Shown piece by piece: positions 16,028 to 24,488 of a DNA stretch of 64,000 nucleotides. Below the pieces are notes generated by a model. That model was not told where the DNA came from. It did not search any database and saw nothing but the letters and a program-made list of their open reading frames with translations. Position numbers and translations under genes: made by a program. Every line of letters begins with the position of its first letter. The first letter of the stretch is position 1. The DNA comes from Mycolicibacterium hodleri. Lineage in GTDB: Bacteria; Actinomycetota; Actinomycetes; Mycobacteriales; Mycobacteriaceae. The stretch lies in contig NZ_JACKTL010000069.1 in NCBI RefSeq assembly GCF_025822245.1, forward strand, positions 62,001 through 126,000. Direction: 5' to 3'.

Positions 16028-16629
16028 CGGGTCGCCAGCATGACGCCGAGCCCGATCATGGTGGCTGCGACGACACCGTCGAGCACGCGCCAGGTGGACG
16101 GTTTGGCGAATGATCCGGACAGCCGCCGGGCCCCGTAGCCGAGGCAGACGAACCACACCGCGCTCGCGGTGACGGCGCCGACGGCGAACGACCAGCGTCC
16201 CTGCCCTCGTTCGTTGGCCAGGGCCCCGAGCAGGACGACGGTGTCCAGATAGACGTGCGGATTGAGAAACGTCAGCGCGGCGCACGTGAGGAGCACTCCG
16301 GCCAGCCGGGCCGGCGCGGCGTCCGACGGCGTCAGGGTCGAGGCCGACGGCCGCCACGCCCGCTTGGCGGCCAGCAGGCCGTACCCGACGAGGAAGACGG
16401 CACCGCCAAAGGTGGTCACGCTCAACGTAATCGGGTGCGCGGCGATCAGCGCGCCGACGCCGGCGATTCCCGCCACGATCAACACGGCGTCGGACAGGGT
16501 GCACAGGACGACCACCGGCAGGACGTGTTCGCGCCGGATGCCTTGGCGCAGGACGAACGCGTTCTGGGCGCCGATGGCCGCGATCAGTGCGGCCGACGCC
16601 AGAAAGCCGACGACCAATTGTGAGTGCAT
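16024..16629 (-). CDS. lysE: LysE-family basic amino acid exporter
   Basis: 201 residues, six helices, homologous to Rv1986. Family motif GAQNAFVLRQGIRREHVLPVV near the N-terminus, FLNPHVYLDTVVLLG in the fourth helix region. Exports lysine and arginine when internal levels rise. Transcribed away from lysG with a 70-base shared promoter region, the standard LysE/LysG arrangement. Confidence 0.93.
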   Translation of the reverse strand: MHSQLVVGFLASAALIAAIGAQNAFVLRQGIRREHVLPVVVLCTLSDAVLIVAGIAGVGALIAAHPITLSVTTFGGAVFLVGYGLLAAKRAWRPSASTLTPSDAAPARLAGVLLTCAALTFLNPHVYLDTVVLLGALANERGQGRWSFAVGAVTASAVWFVCLGYGARRLSGSFAKPSTWRVLDGVVAATMIGLGVMLATR

Positions 16630-16683
16630 GCCTCGACGCTACGAGCTGGACAGACAGTGGTACAGCTAAAGATTGTGTCGAAC

Positions 16684-16700
16684 CATTAGAATCACTAATG
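16684..16700. promoter_or_regulatory. Inverted repeat in the lysE-lysG promoter
   Basis: CATTAG-N5-CTAATG, perfect 6-base arms, lies just before and into the lysG GTG start. LysR-type regulators bind dyads in the intergenic region of divergent genes. The position would let LysG repress its own gene while acting on lysE. Confidence 0.5.
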
Positions 16701-17590
16701 TGAGTCTGGACGCCCAGCAGCTGGCCGCCTTCGCGGCCGTCGTCGAGTTGGGCTCCTTCGACGCCGCGGCGTCGCGGCTGCACGTAACGCCCTCGGCCGT
16801 CAGCCAGCGCATCAAGTCGTTGGAACACGCCGTCGGCCAGGTCTTGGTCAGGCGTGAGAAGCCTTGCACGGCAACGGCTGCGGGCGTACCCCTGCTGCGG
16901 CTGGCGGCCCAGACGGCGATGTTGGAGTCCGAGGCGCTTGCCGAGATGACCGGGCTTCCCAACCGCCTCACCCGCGTGGCCCTGGCGGTCAACGCCGACT
17001 CGATGTCGACGTGGTTCACCGACGTGCTCGGCGTGCTGCCGCAGGTGTTGTTCGACGTTCGCATCGAGGACCAGGATCGGTCGGCCCGGCTGCTGCGGGA
17101 GGGGGCGGTGATGGGCGCAGTCACCACCGAGCGCACCGCGGTGTCCGGGTGCCGGACGGAGGCGCTCGGGGTGATGCGCTACCTCCCGGTGGCCAGCCCC
17201 GACTACGTCGAGCGGCATCTCCGGGGCGGCGTCACCGCGGCGACGATGGCGGCGGCACCCTCGCTGGCGTGGAATCACGACGACGCGTTGCAGGACATGT
17301 TGCTCCGCAAGCTGTTTCGCCGCGCCGTCCCGCGCCCGGTGCACTACGTGCCGACCACCGACGGCTTCGCGGCGGCGACGACGGCCGGGCTGGGGTGGGC
17401 GATGTATCCGGAGCGCGCGGCTGCGGCGGCGTTGGCCGACGGCAGGTTCGTCCGGATCGTCGACGCGTACCTCGACGTCCCGCTGTTCTGGCAGTGCTGG
17501 AAGCTCGACAGCCCGGTCGTCGACGCGGTGAGCGCCGCGGTGCGGACGGCCGCGGCGTCGTTGCGGCGGCACACGGCGTCGCACTCGTGA
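16700..17590 (+). CDS. lysG: LysR-type regulator of lysE
   Basis: About 296 residues, homologous to Rv1985c (LysG/ArgP). N-terminal winged helix (LAAFAAVVELGSFDAAASRLHVTPSAVSQRIKSLEH) and C-terminal effector-binding domain for lysine or arginine. GTG start directly after TAAT; no Shine-Dalgarno sequence, so probably leaderless or nearly so. Activates lysE when basic amino acids are abundant. Confidence 0.93.
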   Translation: MSLDAQQLAAFAAVVELGSFDAAASRLHVTPSAVSQRIKSLEHAVGQVLVRREKPCTATAAGVPLLRLAAQTAMLESEALAEMTGLPNRLTRVALAVNADSMSTWFTDVLGVLPQVLFDVRIEDQDRSARLLREGAVMGAVTTERTAVSGCRTEALGVMRYLPVASPDYVERHLRGGVTAATMAAAPSLAWNHDDALQDMLLRKLFRRAVPRPVHYVPTTDGFAAATTAGLGWAMYPERAAAAALADGRFVRIVDAYLDVPLFWQCWKLDSPVVDAVSAAVRTAAASLRRHTASHS

Positions 17591-17828
17591 ATCCTCTGCG
17601 GTCTACCGGACATGTCACCGTGCACGGTTCACGATCGGCGCGCCGGGCCCACCGCCGATCGATCGTCTGGCAGCGTTTCCGCGCGACTCCACCAGAAATA
17701 CGAGTGAGAACTACCGTGCAACGTTCGTGACGTTTCCCGGGCCGCTGGCGTTAGGACGTGTGAACTCGGGGGATCCGGGTATCGACGGGTCCTGCCCACT
17801 TGCCCAACTCGCCTCGGAGGCTGCCCAC

Positions 17829-19466
17829 ATGATCGTGTCATTCCGCGTGATCACCGCTGCAACGGCGATGGCCTCCAGCGCACTTCTTTTGGCCACCGGC
17901 GTCACCGCGGCCGCCGAACCTCCGGCAATTCTCCGCGCGGATCTCCGGCCAACCTTGCCCACACCCGACGTGCTCCCGGTGTCGCATACATCCACTCCGG
18001 CCGATGCCGTGAACACGGGGATGATGCTGGTGGCGGTCGGCAGCCCGGCCGATGTGGTTGCGGCGCTGCACCACTGGCCGACGGAACCCACTGCCGGCGC
18101 ATCGGCGAGCGGTGGGTCGCGGTCTTGGGGTGCGGCACCGGGTCTGCGTGGCACTGCCGCTCCCGAGGAGTTTCTCGCCTCGCCGACTCCGCGCAGCGGT
18201 GGGCTGCGCGCGGCGAGCACTCCGGCACCCGGAGCGTCTTCTGGCGCCGGGATGCAGGCGCAGCTGGCCATGGTCGGTTCGCCGGGGTTCGCGCTGTTCA
18301 CCTCCACGGGAGCGTTCTTGGGCCTGATCGGTCCCGGCGGACTGCTCATCGGTGACGGTGTGCTGCCCGGGCAAAACGGGGGTGTGTTCTTCGGCAACGG
18401 CGCCGCGGGGGACCTGCCCGGCGTGACCGGCGGCAACGGCGGTCTGTTCTTCGGCAACGGTGGCGCGGGCGGGGCCGGCGCCAACGGCGGCAACGCCGGA
18501 CTGATCGGAGCTGGTGGGGCCGGCGGCGCGGCCACCAAGCTGGGCCACGCCGGCGGCAACGGCGGAGCCGGTGGGTCCTTGTTCGGCAACGGCGGCAACG
18601 GGGGCGCCAGCACCTCGGGTACCGGTGGCACCGGCGGCAGCGCGGGCGCCATCCTGGGCAACGGCGGAAACGGCGGCAGCAGCGTGACCGGCTCGGGTGG
18701 GGACGGTGGTGACGCGGCCACCATGTTCGGCAACGGCGGCAGCGGAGGCACCTCGGGCTTGGGTGGTGACGGTGGTGACGGTGGTGACGGCGGTGACGGC
18801 GCCTCGTTGGCCGGCAACGGCGGTGCCGGCGGAAACGGTGGAAGAGCGGTGGCCGGCGGTCCAGCTGGCAACGGCGGCAACGGCGGTGCCGGTGCGGACT
18901 TCGGAAGCGGAGGTGCCGGCGGCACGGGTGGAGATGACCTCACTGGCGTCGCCGGCGCGGTCGCCGGCAATGGGGGCGACGGCGGCAACTCGGTCATCGG
19001 CAACGCCGGTAACGCCGGTAACGGAGGCAACGCTGCGACGGTTGGCGGCACGGCCGTCGGAGGGCGGGGCGGCCAAGGTGGCAACTCCGCTGGTTCGGGC
19101 ACCGGCGGTGCCGGTGGGCGTGGCGGCAACGCGACCTCCGGCAGCGGTGACGCCACCGCCGGTGGTGCCGGCAACGGTGGTACCGGTGGACTGACGGGCA
19201 ACGGCGGCAACGGAGGAAACGGCGGCAACGCCTCCGCTGGTGGCGTCGCGCGCGGTGGCGACGGCGGTAACGGCAACACCGGCGGTCTGGTCGCACCGGG
19301 TGGACACGGCGGCAACGGGGGTAGCGCCACCGGTGGCACGGCGGGCATCGGCGGAAACGGGGGACACGGCGGCCGGGGTTTCGGCGACAGCGGCGGGGCA
19401 GGCGGAGCCGGCGGCATCGGTAACACCGCCAACGGAACCGACGGTGCCGGCGGCAACGCCGCGTGA
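17829..19466 (+). CDS. PGRS-repeat protein with a Sec-type signal peptide and no PE domain
   Basis: About 545 residues from an ATG preceded by GGAGG. Residues 1-31 look like a signal peptide (ITAATAMASSALLLATG, then TAAAEP) and not the helical PE domain. Residues 32-165 are a unique region (MMLVAVGSPADVVAALHHW, AMVGSPGFALFTSTGAFLG). From about residue 170 the chain is a PGRS domain built of GGXGG and GNGG units that begins with the usual GGLLIGDG and VFFGNG steps and continues to the end. PGRS domains normally follow a PE domain and leave by type VII secretion; here the Sec route is implied. Cell-surface or secreted location is inferred. Confidence 0.85.
   Translation: MIVSFRVITAATAMASSALLLATGVTAAAEPPAILRADLRPTLPTPDVLPVSHTSTPADAVNTGMMLVAVGSPADVVAALHHWPTEPTAGASASGGSRSWGAAPGLRGTAAPEEFLASPTPRSGGLRAASTPAPGASSGAGMQAQLAMVGSPGFALFTSTGAFLGLIGPGGLLIGDGVLPGQNGGVFFGNGAAGDLPGVTGGNGGLFFGNGGAGGAGANGGNAGLIGAGGAGGAATKLGHAGGNGGAGGSLFGNGGNGGASTSGTGGTGGSAGAILGNGGNGGSSVTGSGGDGGDAATMFGNGGSGGTSGLGGDGGDGGDGGDGASLAGNGGAGGNGGRAVAGGPAGNGGNGGAGADFGSGGAGGTGGDDLTGVAGAVAGNGGDGGNSVIGNAGNAGNGGNAATVGGTAVGGRGGQGGNSAGSGTGGAGGRGGNATSGSGDATAGGAGNGGTGGLTGNGGNGGNGGNASAGGVARGGDGGNGNTGGLVAPGGHGGNGGSATGGTAGIGGNGGHGGRGFGDSGGAGGAGGIGNTANGTDGAGGNAA
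18349..19460 (+). repeat. PGRS-type GC-rich tandem repeat array
   Basis: About 1.1 kb of degenerate GGCGGCAACGGC-like units encoding GGXGGX repeats. Strand asymmetry is strong, so long antisense open frames (Pro-rich) appear but are not genes. Such arrays expand and contract readily and are error-prone in assembly. Confidence 0.85.
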
Positions 19467-19567
19467 CCGACGCGTGCGGCCGCCAGTCATCCGCCGAATC
19501 GACGCCGTGAACCCGACCCGGGATCGGTAGACTCGAACGCGTCGCGCCCCGCACATTGGCGCACGTC

Positions 19568-19601
19568 GAACCGCCCCTACGTCACCACGTGGGGGCGGTT
19601 C
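19568..19601. terminator. Hairpin downstream of the PGRS gene
   Basis: 14-base arms (GAACCGCCCCTACG and its partner, one mismatch) flank a 6-base loop, 102 bases after the PGRS stop. No U-tract follows, which is usual for mycobacterial terminators. It also lies past the 3' end of the convergent small HTH gene. Confidence 0.6.
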
Positions 19602-19655
19602 GTCGTCGTCCCCATGCAGGCCCAGATGGGCGCCGTCGTCGACGCTCCGCTGAAC

Positions 19656-19928
19656 TCACCGAGCAGCTCGATGTCGATAGCGTTGGTAGGCGTTGCCGCG
19701 TGCCAGGCCTAGCACGTCGCCGATCTCTCCCCACGCCACACCGGCGTCACGGGCGGCGTCCACGGCGATCTGCAGTCGATGCTGCGCCCCTTGGACTTCC
19801 GAGGTGCCCCCGGTTGCGGTCGCCGTGGCCAATCGGTTGTGCGCAGTGCGCACGACCGACAGTAGTGAGTCTTTGCCGTGCGCGAAGTCCCTGACGCTGG
19901 CGCGGCTGGTGTCGGTCGGACTGAACAT
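19656..19928 (-). CDS. Small helix-turn-helix protein
   Basis: 90 residues. The C-terminal part (AVDAARDAGVAWGEIGDVLGLARGNAYQRYRHR) has the pattern of a sigma-region-4-like helix-turn-helix seen in many small mycobacterial proteins. The N-terminal part (SLLSVVRTAHNRLATATA) is helical. Probably a DNA-binding regulator; no partner gene is adjacent. ATG start. Confidence 0.6.
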   Translation of the reverse strand: MFSPTDTSRASVRDFAHGKDSLLSVVRTAHNRLATATATGGTSEVQGAQHRLQIAVDAARDAGVAWGEIGDVLGLARGNAYQRYRHRAAR

Positions 19929-20201
19929 CTACACCCCCAAGGGGAACGTGACCCCGATGGCGCGGTCCTCGGCCGCCATCCTTGAACACGTGCTCGGATC
20001 GCCAGTCGCGAGAGGGGTCGGAGTCCGCGCCTGCATCCACAGACCTCTTCTTGCCGTACTGGCGGTACCACCACTCGGCCTGAAGGTGGTGTACCTCTAT
20101 CCCTTCATCGCAGACCCCGGCGAATTCGTTAGCGCCAGGTCGAAATTCCTCGTTGGGCAGGGACGACGACGAGACGGTGCGCCGCCGTCGTCGTCAGCGG
20201 G
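19929..20201. other. Intergenic region with imperfect hairpins
   Basis: 273 bases between the HTH gene and the TetR gene. It holds an imperfect hairpin near 20068-20097 (CACCAC and GTGGTG arms) and the terminator-like repeat at 20162-20195. No credible open frame was found. Confidence 0.5.
20162..20195 (-). terminator. Hairpin downstream of the TetR gene
   Basis: Perfect 10-base arms (GACGACGACG and CGTCGTCGTC) around a 14-base loop, six bases past the stop of the TetR gene at 20202. Likely transcription terminator. Confidence 0.5.
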
Positions 20202-20876
20202 TCACGAGGATTCGAACTGTTCGAGGCGGTTTCGCAGGCCGTCGATGAGTAGGCGTAGTCCGACGTCGAACGTCACGTCTGCCGCGGTGGCACCCTCCGC
20301 CTTCGCCGTCGCCTTACGGGCTTCGAGCGCGGCGTGCATCGTCGGCGCTCGGTCGGCAAGGGCACCGGGTGCCTGGTTGTCCTCCGGTGCGAGAACGTCG
20401 AGAGCCGAACCGATGATGAAGGACTCCAGCGCGATGACCACCGAGGCCAGTTCCGACACGGGCCATCCTTGGCGCCGAAGGGCGCTGAAGATGACTTCGT
20501 AGTTGAGGAAGACGACTTCTTCGTCACCGAGGGGCAGGATGGCGAGCAACGCGATCGTCTGTGGATGGGCCGCGAAGGCGTTTCGGTACGCCCAGGCCCA
20601 CGGTACGAGCGCGTCGTACCACGGCAGGTCGTCGAAGTGATCCACCTGGAAGCTCAGGGCGATCCTTTCCCGCATTGCGTTCACCACCTCGTTGCGGTTC
20701 GCGACGTGGTTGTAGAGCGCAGGCGGTTGCACGCCGAGGCGTTTGGCGAGCTGCTTCATCGAGAAACCCTCGGTGCCAGCCTCTTTCGACAGCTCGAAGG
20801 CACCGTCGATGATGAGGTCACGCGTCAGGATCGCTTGCTTCGGCCGGCCGGCACGTCGCGGCGATGCTGCGCTCAT
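20202..20876 (-). CDS. TetR-family regulator
   Basis: 224 residues. N-terminal helix-turn-helix (LIIDGAFELSKEAGTEGFSMKQLAKRLGVQPPALYNHVANRNEVVNAM) and a helical C-terminal ligand domain. Divergent from the amidohydrolase gene across 134 bases that include a promoter-overlapping palindrome, so it probably represses that enzyme until a substrate or product binds. Confidence 0.9.
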   Translation of the reverse strand: MSAASPRRAGRPKQAILTRDLIIDGAFELSKEAGTEGFSMKQLAKRLGVQPPALYNHVANRNEVVNAMRERIALSFQVDHFDDLPWYDALVPWAWAYRNAFAAHPQTIALLAILPLGDEEVVFLNYEVIFSALRRQGWPVSELASVVIALESFIIGSALDVLAPEDNQAPGALADRAPTMHAALEARKATAKAEGATAADVTFDVGLRLLIDGLRNRLEQFESS

Positions 20877-20897
20877 GACCGCAGCTTAGGCGATCCG

Positions 20898-20936
20898 TTG
20901 ACGGAATCAGTTGCTCGCGGTACCGTCCGGCGGTAC
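20898..20936 (+). promoter_or_regulatory. Amidohydrolase promoter with overlapping TetR operator
   Basis: TTGACG at 20898-20903, exactly 17 bases, then TACCGT at 20921-20926: a good mycobacterial SigA promoter. A palindrome (GTACCG-N5-CGGTAC, 20920-20936) covers the -10. A bound TetR protein would block RNA polymerase. Confidence 0.6.
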
Positions 20937-21010
20937 TTATTTACACCCATTAATTTAAGTCGAACTCACCGCGTCATGCGTCCACGATTCCCTCGACAGA
21001 AAGTAGTCCC

Positions 21011-22645
21011 ATGGCGACCACGGCTTCGATGATCATTCGGGATGCGAACATCCGGACACAGAACCCGGCCCAGCCGCGGGCCGAGGCCGTCGCCTTCGAC
21101 GGGGACACGATCATCGCCGTCGGCTCGTTGGCATCCGTCCTCGAGTTCCGCGGTGCCGCAACCGAAGTGGTCGACGCCGCGGGCCGCACCTTGACGCCGG
21201 GGCTCATCGACGGACACATCCATCCGTTGATGGGTGCGGCGGCAACTCGAGGGGTGGACTTCGGCGGGATCACCACCATGCCGGAATTCCTCGCGCGGTT
21301 GCGCACCGAAGCCGATCGCATCCTCCGTGACGACCCCCAGGCTTGGCTCCGCGGCTGGAACGTCGACTACGGCATCTTCGCCGGCCGCCCGATCACCGCC
21401 GAGGAAATCGAGGACGCCGTTCATCGGCTGCCCACCGCCTTGTACTTCTTCGACATGCACACGGTACTGGCCACCTCGGCAGCGCTGACCCAAGCGGGCG
21501 TCACCGGCGCGGTCCACTTCGACGACGTGTCACAGATAGTCGTCGACGTCGACGGCCGTCCTACCGGCGAGGTGCGCGAAGCCACCGCCTTCGACTACGT
21601 CCTGGCGGCCGCTCCGGTGCTGACCCGTTCCGACGGCATCGCCATCAGCAGAAGGGTTCTCGCGCAGCTCAACTCGTCGGGCATCACCGGAGGCTGCGTC
21701 ATGGACGGCGACGCCGAAGCGATCGACTTCCTCGAAGAAATGGCGGAAACCGGACCCGGTCTTCCCGTTCGATTGGTGACCGCGTTGCGGCACGGTCCCG
21801 AGCGGGACGACGACGGTGTCGCCGAATACATCTCGTTACGAGATCGGAGGGGACGCCGGTGGCGCGGTGGCGTCATCAAGATGTTCCTCGACGGCGTCAT
21901 CGACACGGGAACCGGTTGGCTGTCGGAGCCCGACACCATGGGCGAGGGACTGCTGCCCTTCTGGCCGGAACCCGCGCATTACGCCAAGACCGTCGAACGG
22001 TATGCCGCCGCGGGGTTTCAGATTGCCACGCACGCGATCGGCGACCGCGCGATCAGCGCGGCCATCGACGCCTACCTGGCGGTCGGGGTGATCGCGAAGA
22101 ATGGTGTCCCCCATCGCATCGAGCACTTGGAGTACCTCGCCGACGAGGACCTGCCGCGGCTGGCTGCCGCGGGCATCACGGCGTCCATGCAGCCACTGCA
22201 TCTCCAATGGCGCAAGGCCGACGGCTCGGACTCGTGGGCGACTCGCCTCGGGCCGGAACGCACCACGCGGGCGTGGCGCATCCGTGACGTCTTGCGATCC
22301 GGGGCGCCGCTTGCCCTGGGCTCCGATTGGCCGGTGGCGCAGCTCGACGCGCGGATTGGCATGGCGTGGGCCAGACTTCGTCGAACTCCGGGTGACCGCG
22401 ACGGGTTCGTCTTCGAACCGGATCAGTGCCTGACGGCCCAGGAGGCACTGGACGGATTCACGACGTGGTCGGCAGCCGCCCAGGGTGACGGGGGCCAGCT
22501 GGGCAAGATCGAGGTGGGCTTCAAGGCCGACGTCGCGCTGTGGGGCGACGACCCGGTCGCGGTCGACGCCGACGATCTGGTCGACGTACCCGTGCACCTC
22601 ACCGTCGTCGGCGGTGAGCCGGTGCATCGCCACGACGACGTGTAA
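21011..22645 (+). CDS. Metal-dependent amidohydrolase, YtcJ-like
   Basis: 544 residues. N-terminal small domain, then the metal-binding GLIDGHIHP (about residue 64), a His pair region (THAIGDRA about residue 338), HRIEHLEYL (about residue 361) and ALGSDWPVAQLD (about residue 437) with the catalytic Asp. Family members hydrolyse amides such as formamides and cyclic ureides; substrate unknown. Controlled, by inference, by the divergent TetR protein. Confidence 0.88.
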   Translation: MATTASMIIRDANIRTQNPAQPRAEAVAFDGDTIIAVGSLASVLEFRGAATEVVDAAGRTLTPGLIDGHIHPLMGAAATRGVDFGGITTMPEFLARLRTEADRILRDDPQAWLRGWNVDYGIFAGRPITAEEIEDAVHRLPTALYFFDMHTVLATSAALTQAGVTGAVHFDDVSQIVVDVDGRPTGEVREATAFDYVLAAAPVLTRSDGIAISRRVLAQLNSSGITGGCVMDGDAEAIDFLEEMAETGPGLPVRLVTALRHGPERDDDGVAEYISLRDRRGRRWRGGVIKMFLDGVIDTGTGWLSEPDTMGEGLLPFWPEPAHYAKTVERYAAAGFQIATHAIGDRAISAAIDAYLAVGVIAKNGVPHRIEHLEYLADEDLPRLAAAGITASMQPLHLQWRKADGSDSWATRLGPERTTRAWRIRDVLRSGAPLALGSDWPVAQLDARIGMAWARLRRTPGDRDGFVFEPDQCLTAQEALDGFTTWSAAAQGDGGQLGKIEVGFKADVALWGDDPVAVDADDLVDVPVHLTVVGGEPVHRHDDV

Positions 22646-22657
22646 GTGCGTCGTCGG

Positions 22658-24343
22658 TCACGGGGTGTTTCGGAGTTCCCCGATCCCCGGCGTCGGCGAT
22701 GCCGCCGTCGCCGCCGCGGTGGCGTCTGGTCCGGGCGCGAAACGCGTCTGGCCCGGCCCGGCGGCCTTTGCGGCATACATCGCCGCGTCGGCGTCGCGGA
22801 GCAGCTCGAGGGCATCCCGATGTTCGTCGGCTTCCACCATCGTCACTCCGATGCTCGCGGTGACGGCGACGCTCGTGTCCCGGTAGGTGACGGGCGTGGC
22901 TGCAGCGCAGTGCAATCCACGGATGCACTCGTCGACGACCCGTTGGTCGACGGGCGCGAAGAGCAGCACGAGGAACTCGTCGCCAGCCAGTCGTGCGATG
23001 ACGTCGTGGTCGCGCAGGGTGTCGCGCATGCGCGTGGCGACCGTGGTCAGCACCGCGTCACCCGCGCCGTGCCCACGGGAGTCGTTGACGGACTTCACCT
23101 TGTCCAGATCGATGAACAACACTGCCCGGACGCGACGATCGGCGTCAGGGGCGATCGCGCTCGCCAGCAGACCCAGCGCGTTGGGTCGATTGGGAAGACC
23201 GGTCATGGGGTCGTGGTCGGCGGCGTGGGCCAGTTGTTCGCTGGCGAGCTTCTGCGCGGTGACGTCGACGAAGGTGCAGAGGATCGGCGATTGCGGCGGG
23301 TCGAGTTGGTTCAGCAGCCGAACGCTGATGGACAGCCAGAGCCGTCGGCCGTCCTGGCGGTCGACGCCGATCACGCAGTCGGTCTGCGGTGCCCCGGATG
23401 CGATGGCCACCCGAAGCGGATTGCGTTCTCCGACAATGGGTTGCCCGTCCTGGTCGAAGACCGGAATGTCGGCGGCGAATGGCGCGGTGCCCTCGGTGAC
23501 GCCCTCGAAGATCCGCCACGCCGTCGGGTTGGCCGAGGACATCACTCCGGTCGGATCGAACACCACTACTCCGGCGTCCATGGCCGTGACCACGGACTCG
23601 AAGTGTCGTTCGGCGCGGCGCAGGGCGGTCATGTCCGCACACACGAAGACATAGCCGTTGTCGGTTTCGGCGGCGGACACGCGAACCGATCGTGATGTGC
23701 CGTCGGCGGCGACGTGCGTGGTGTGCAGCACGTCGCCGAGTTCCAAGACGGACCGCGCGTCGAGGCTGGTTCCGACCGCGTTGCTCACCGGAAGATCGAG
23801 CACGTCACCGAGGCTGCGGCCGTAGATCGTCTCCGCGGCGGCATTCCAACTGGTGACCACCCCCGCAGCCGTGACACCGATGATCGCGTCGCTGACGTGG
23901 TCCAAGAGGGCCGCCTGATACTTCAGAAGCGTGGCCGCCTTGACGTTCGTCAGGTCGCGGAAGGTGGTGACGATGGCCGGACGGCCGTCCCAGTCGATGC
24001 GCATCGACGTGGCCTGCACGTCGCGCGCCGATCGTCTCGGTCGACCCATCACGACCTCCGTCGGCGTCGAGGAGTCGCCCTCCCGTCGTAGCCCCTGGAG
24101 GCGGCGTTCGACCCCGGGGTAGGAGTCCTCGTGGACGAACTCGGAGACCCGTCGTCCGATCAGTCCGACCGCCGGATCCACGTTCATCCAGCGAACGGCC
24201 GCGGCATTGGCGAAGACGATCTTCCCGTCCGCGTGGACGCAGATGCCGTCCGATGACATCTCTGCCATGCGCTCGAAGCGTCCTTGGAAGACCCGCGAAT
24301 CGTCTGCGCGCGCATTGGCGGTATCCGTGTCACCCGTTCCCAT
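22658..24343 (-). CDS. Diguanylate cyclase with PAS sensor domains
   Basis: About 561 residues. Three PAS-type domains (about 25-130, 140-250 and 260-375, including FVCADMTALRRAERHFESV between the second and third) are followed by a GGDEF domain (about 390-540). The active site reads AGDEF, a tolerated variant, with the metal Asp in FIDLDKVKSVND, and an RxxD I-site (RDHD) lies five residues before it, so c-di-GMP synthesis with product inhibition is expected. No EAL domain. ATG at 24343 has GGGGAG upstream; an in-frame start at 24412 is the alternative. No signal peptide or membrane helix, so cytoplasmic. Confidence 0.88.
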   Translation of the reverse strand: MGTGDTDTANARADDSRVFQGRFERMAEMSSDGICVHADGKIVFANAAAVRWMNVDPAVGLIGRRVSEFVHEDSYPGVERRLQGLRREGDSSTPTEVVMGRPRRSARDVQATSMRIDWDGRPAIVTTFRDLTNVKAATLLKYQAALLDHVSDAIIGVTAAGVVTSWNAAAETIYGRSLGDVLDLPVSNAVGTSLDARSVLELGDVLHTTHVAADGTSRSVRVSAAETDNGYVFVCADMTALRRAERHFESVVTAMDAGVVVFDPTGVMSSANPTAWRIFEGVTEGTAPFAADIPVFDQDGQPIVGERNPLRVAIASGAPQTDCVIGVDRQDGRRLWLSISVRLLNQLDPPQSPILCTFVDVTAQKLASEQLAHAADHDPMTGLPNRPNALGLLASAIAPDADRRVRAVLFIDLDKVKSVNDSRGHGAGDAVLTTVATRMRDTLRDHDVIARLAGDEFLVLLFAPVDQRVVDECIRGLHCAAATPVTYRDTSVAVTASIGVTMVEADEHRDALELLRDADAAMYAAKAAGPGQTRFAPGPDATAAATAASPTPGIGELRNTP

Positions 24344-24488
24344 GCATGGCTCCCCGCGCGCTCCCCGAACGCCTTCAAGGCTACGTGCCGTCAGCTCGAC
24401 GCGAGGAGGCATTGCGCCGAGTGCCCGGAAACGGTCACGCGTCCGTCATCTCGAGCGGCCACGCAGTGGGTCTCGAGCGGCGAGCCGG

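Noticed and set aside
17711..19456. Long Pro-rich reading frame opposite the PGRS gene
   Set aside because: It is a shadow of GGC-rich codons on the other strand; the sense frame has a signal peptide, ribosome site and a terminator after it.
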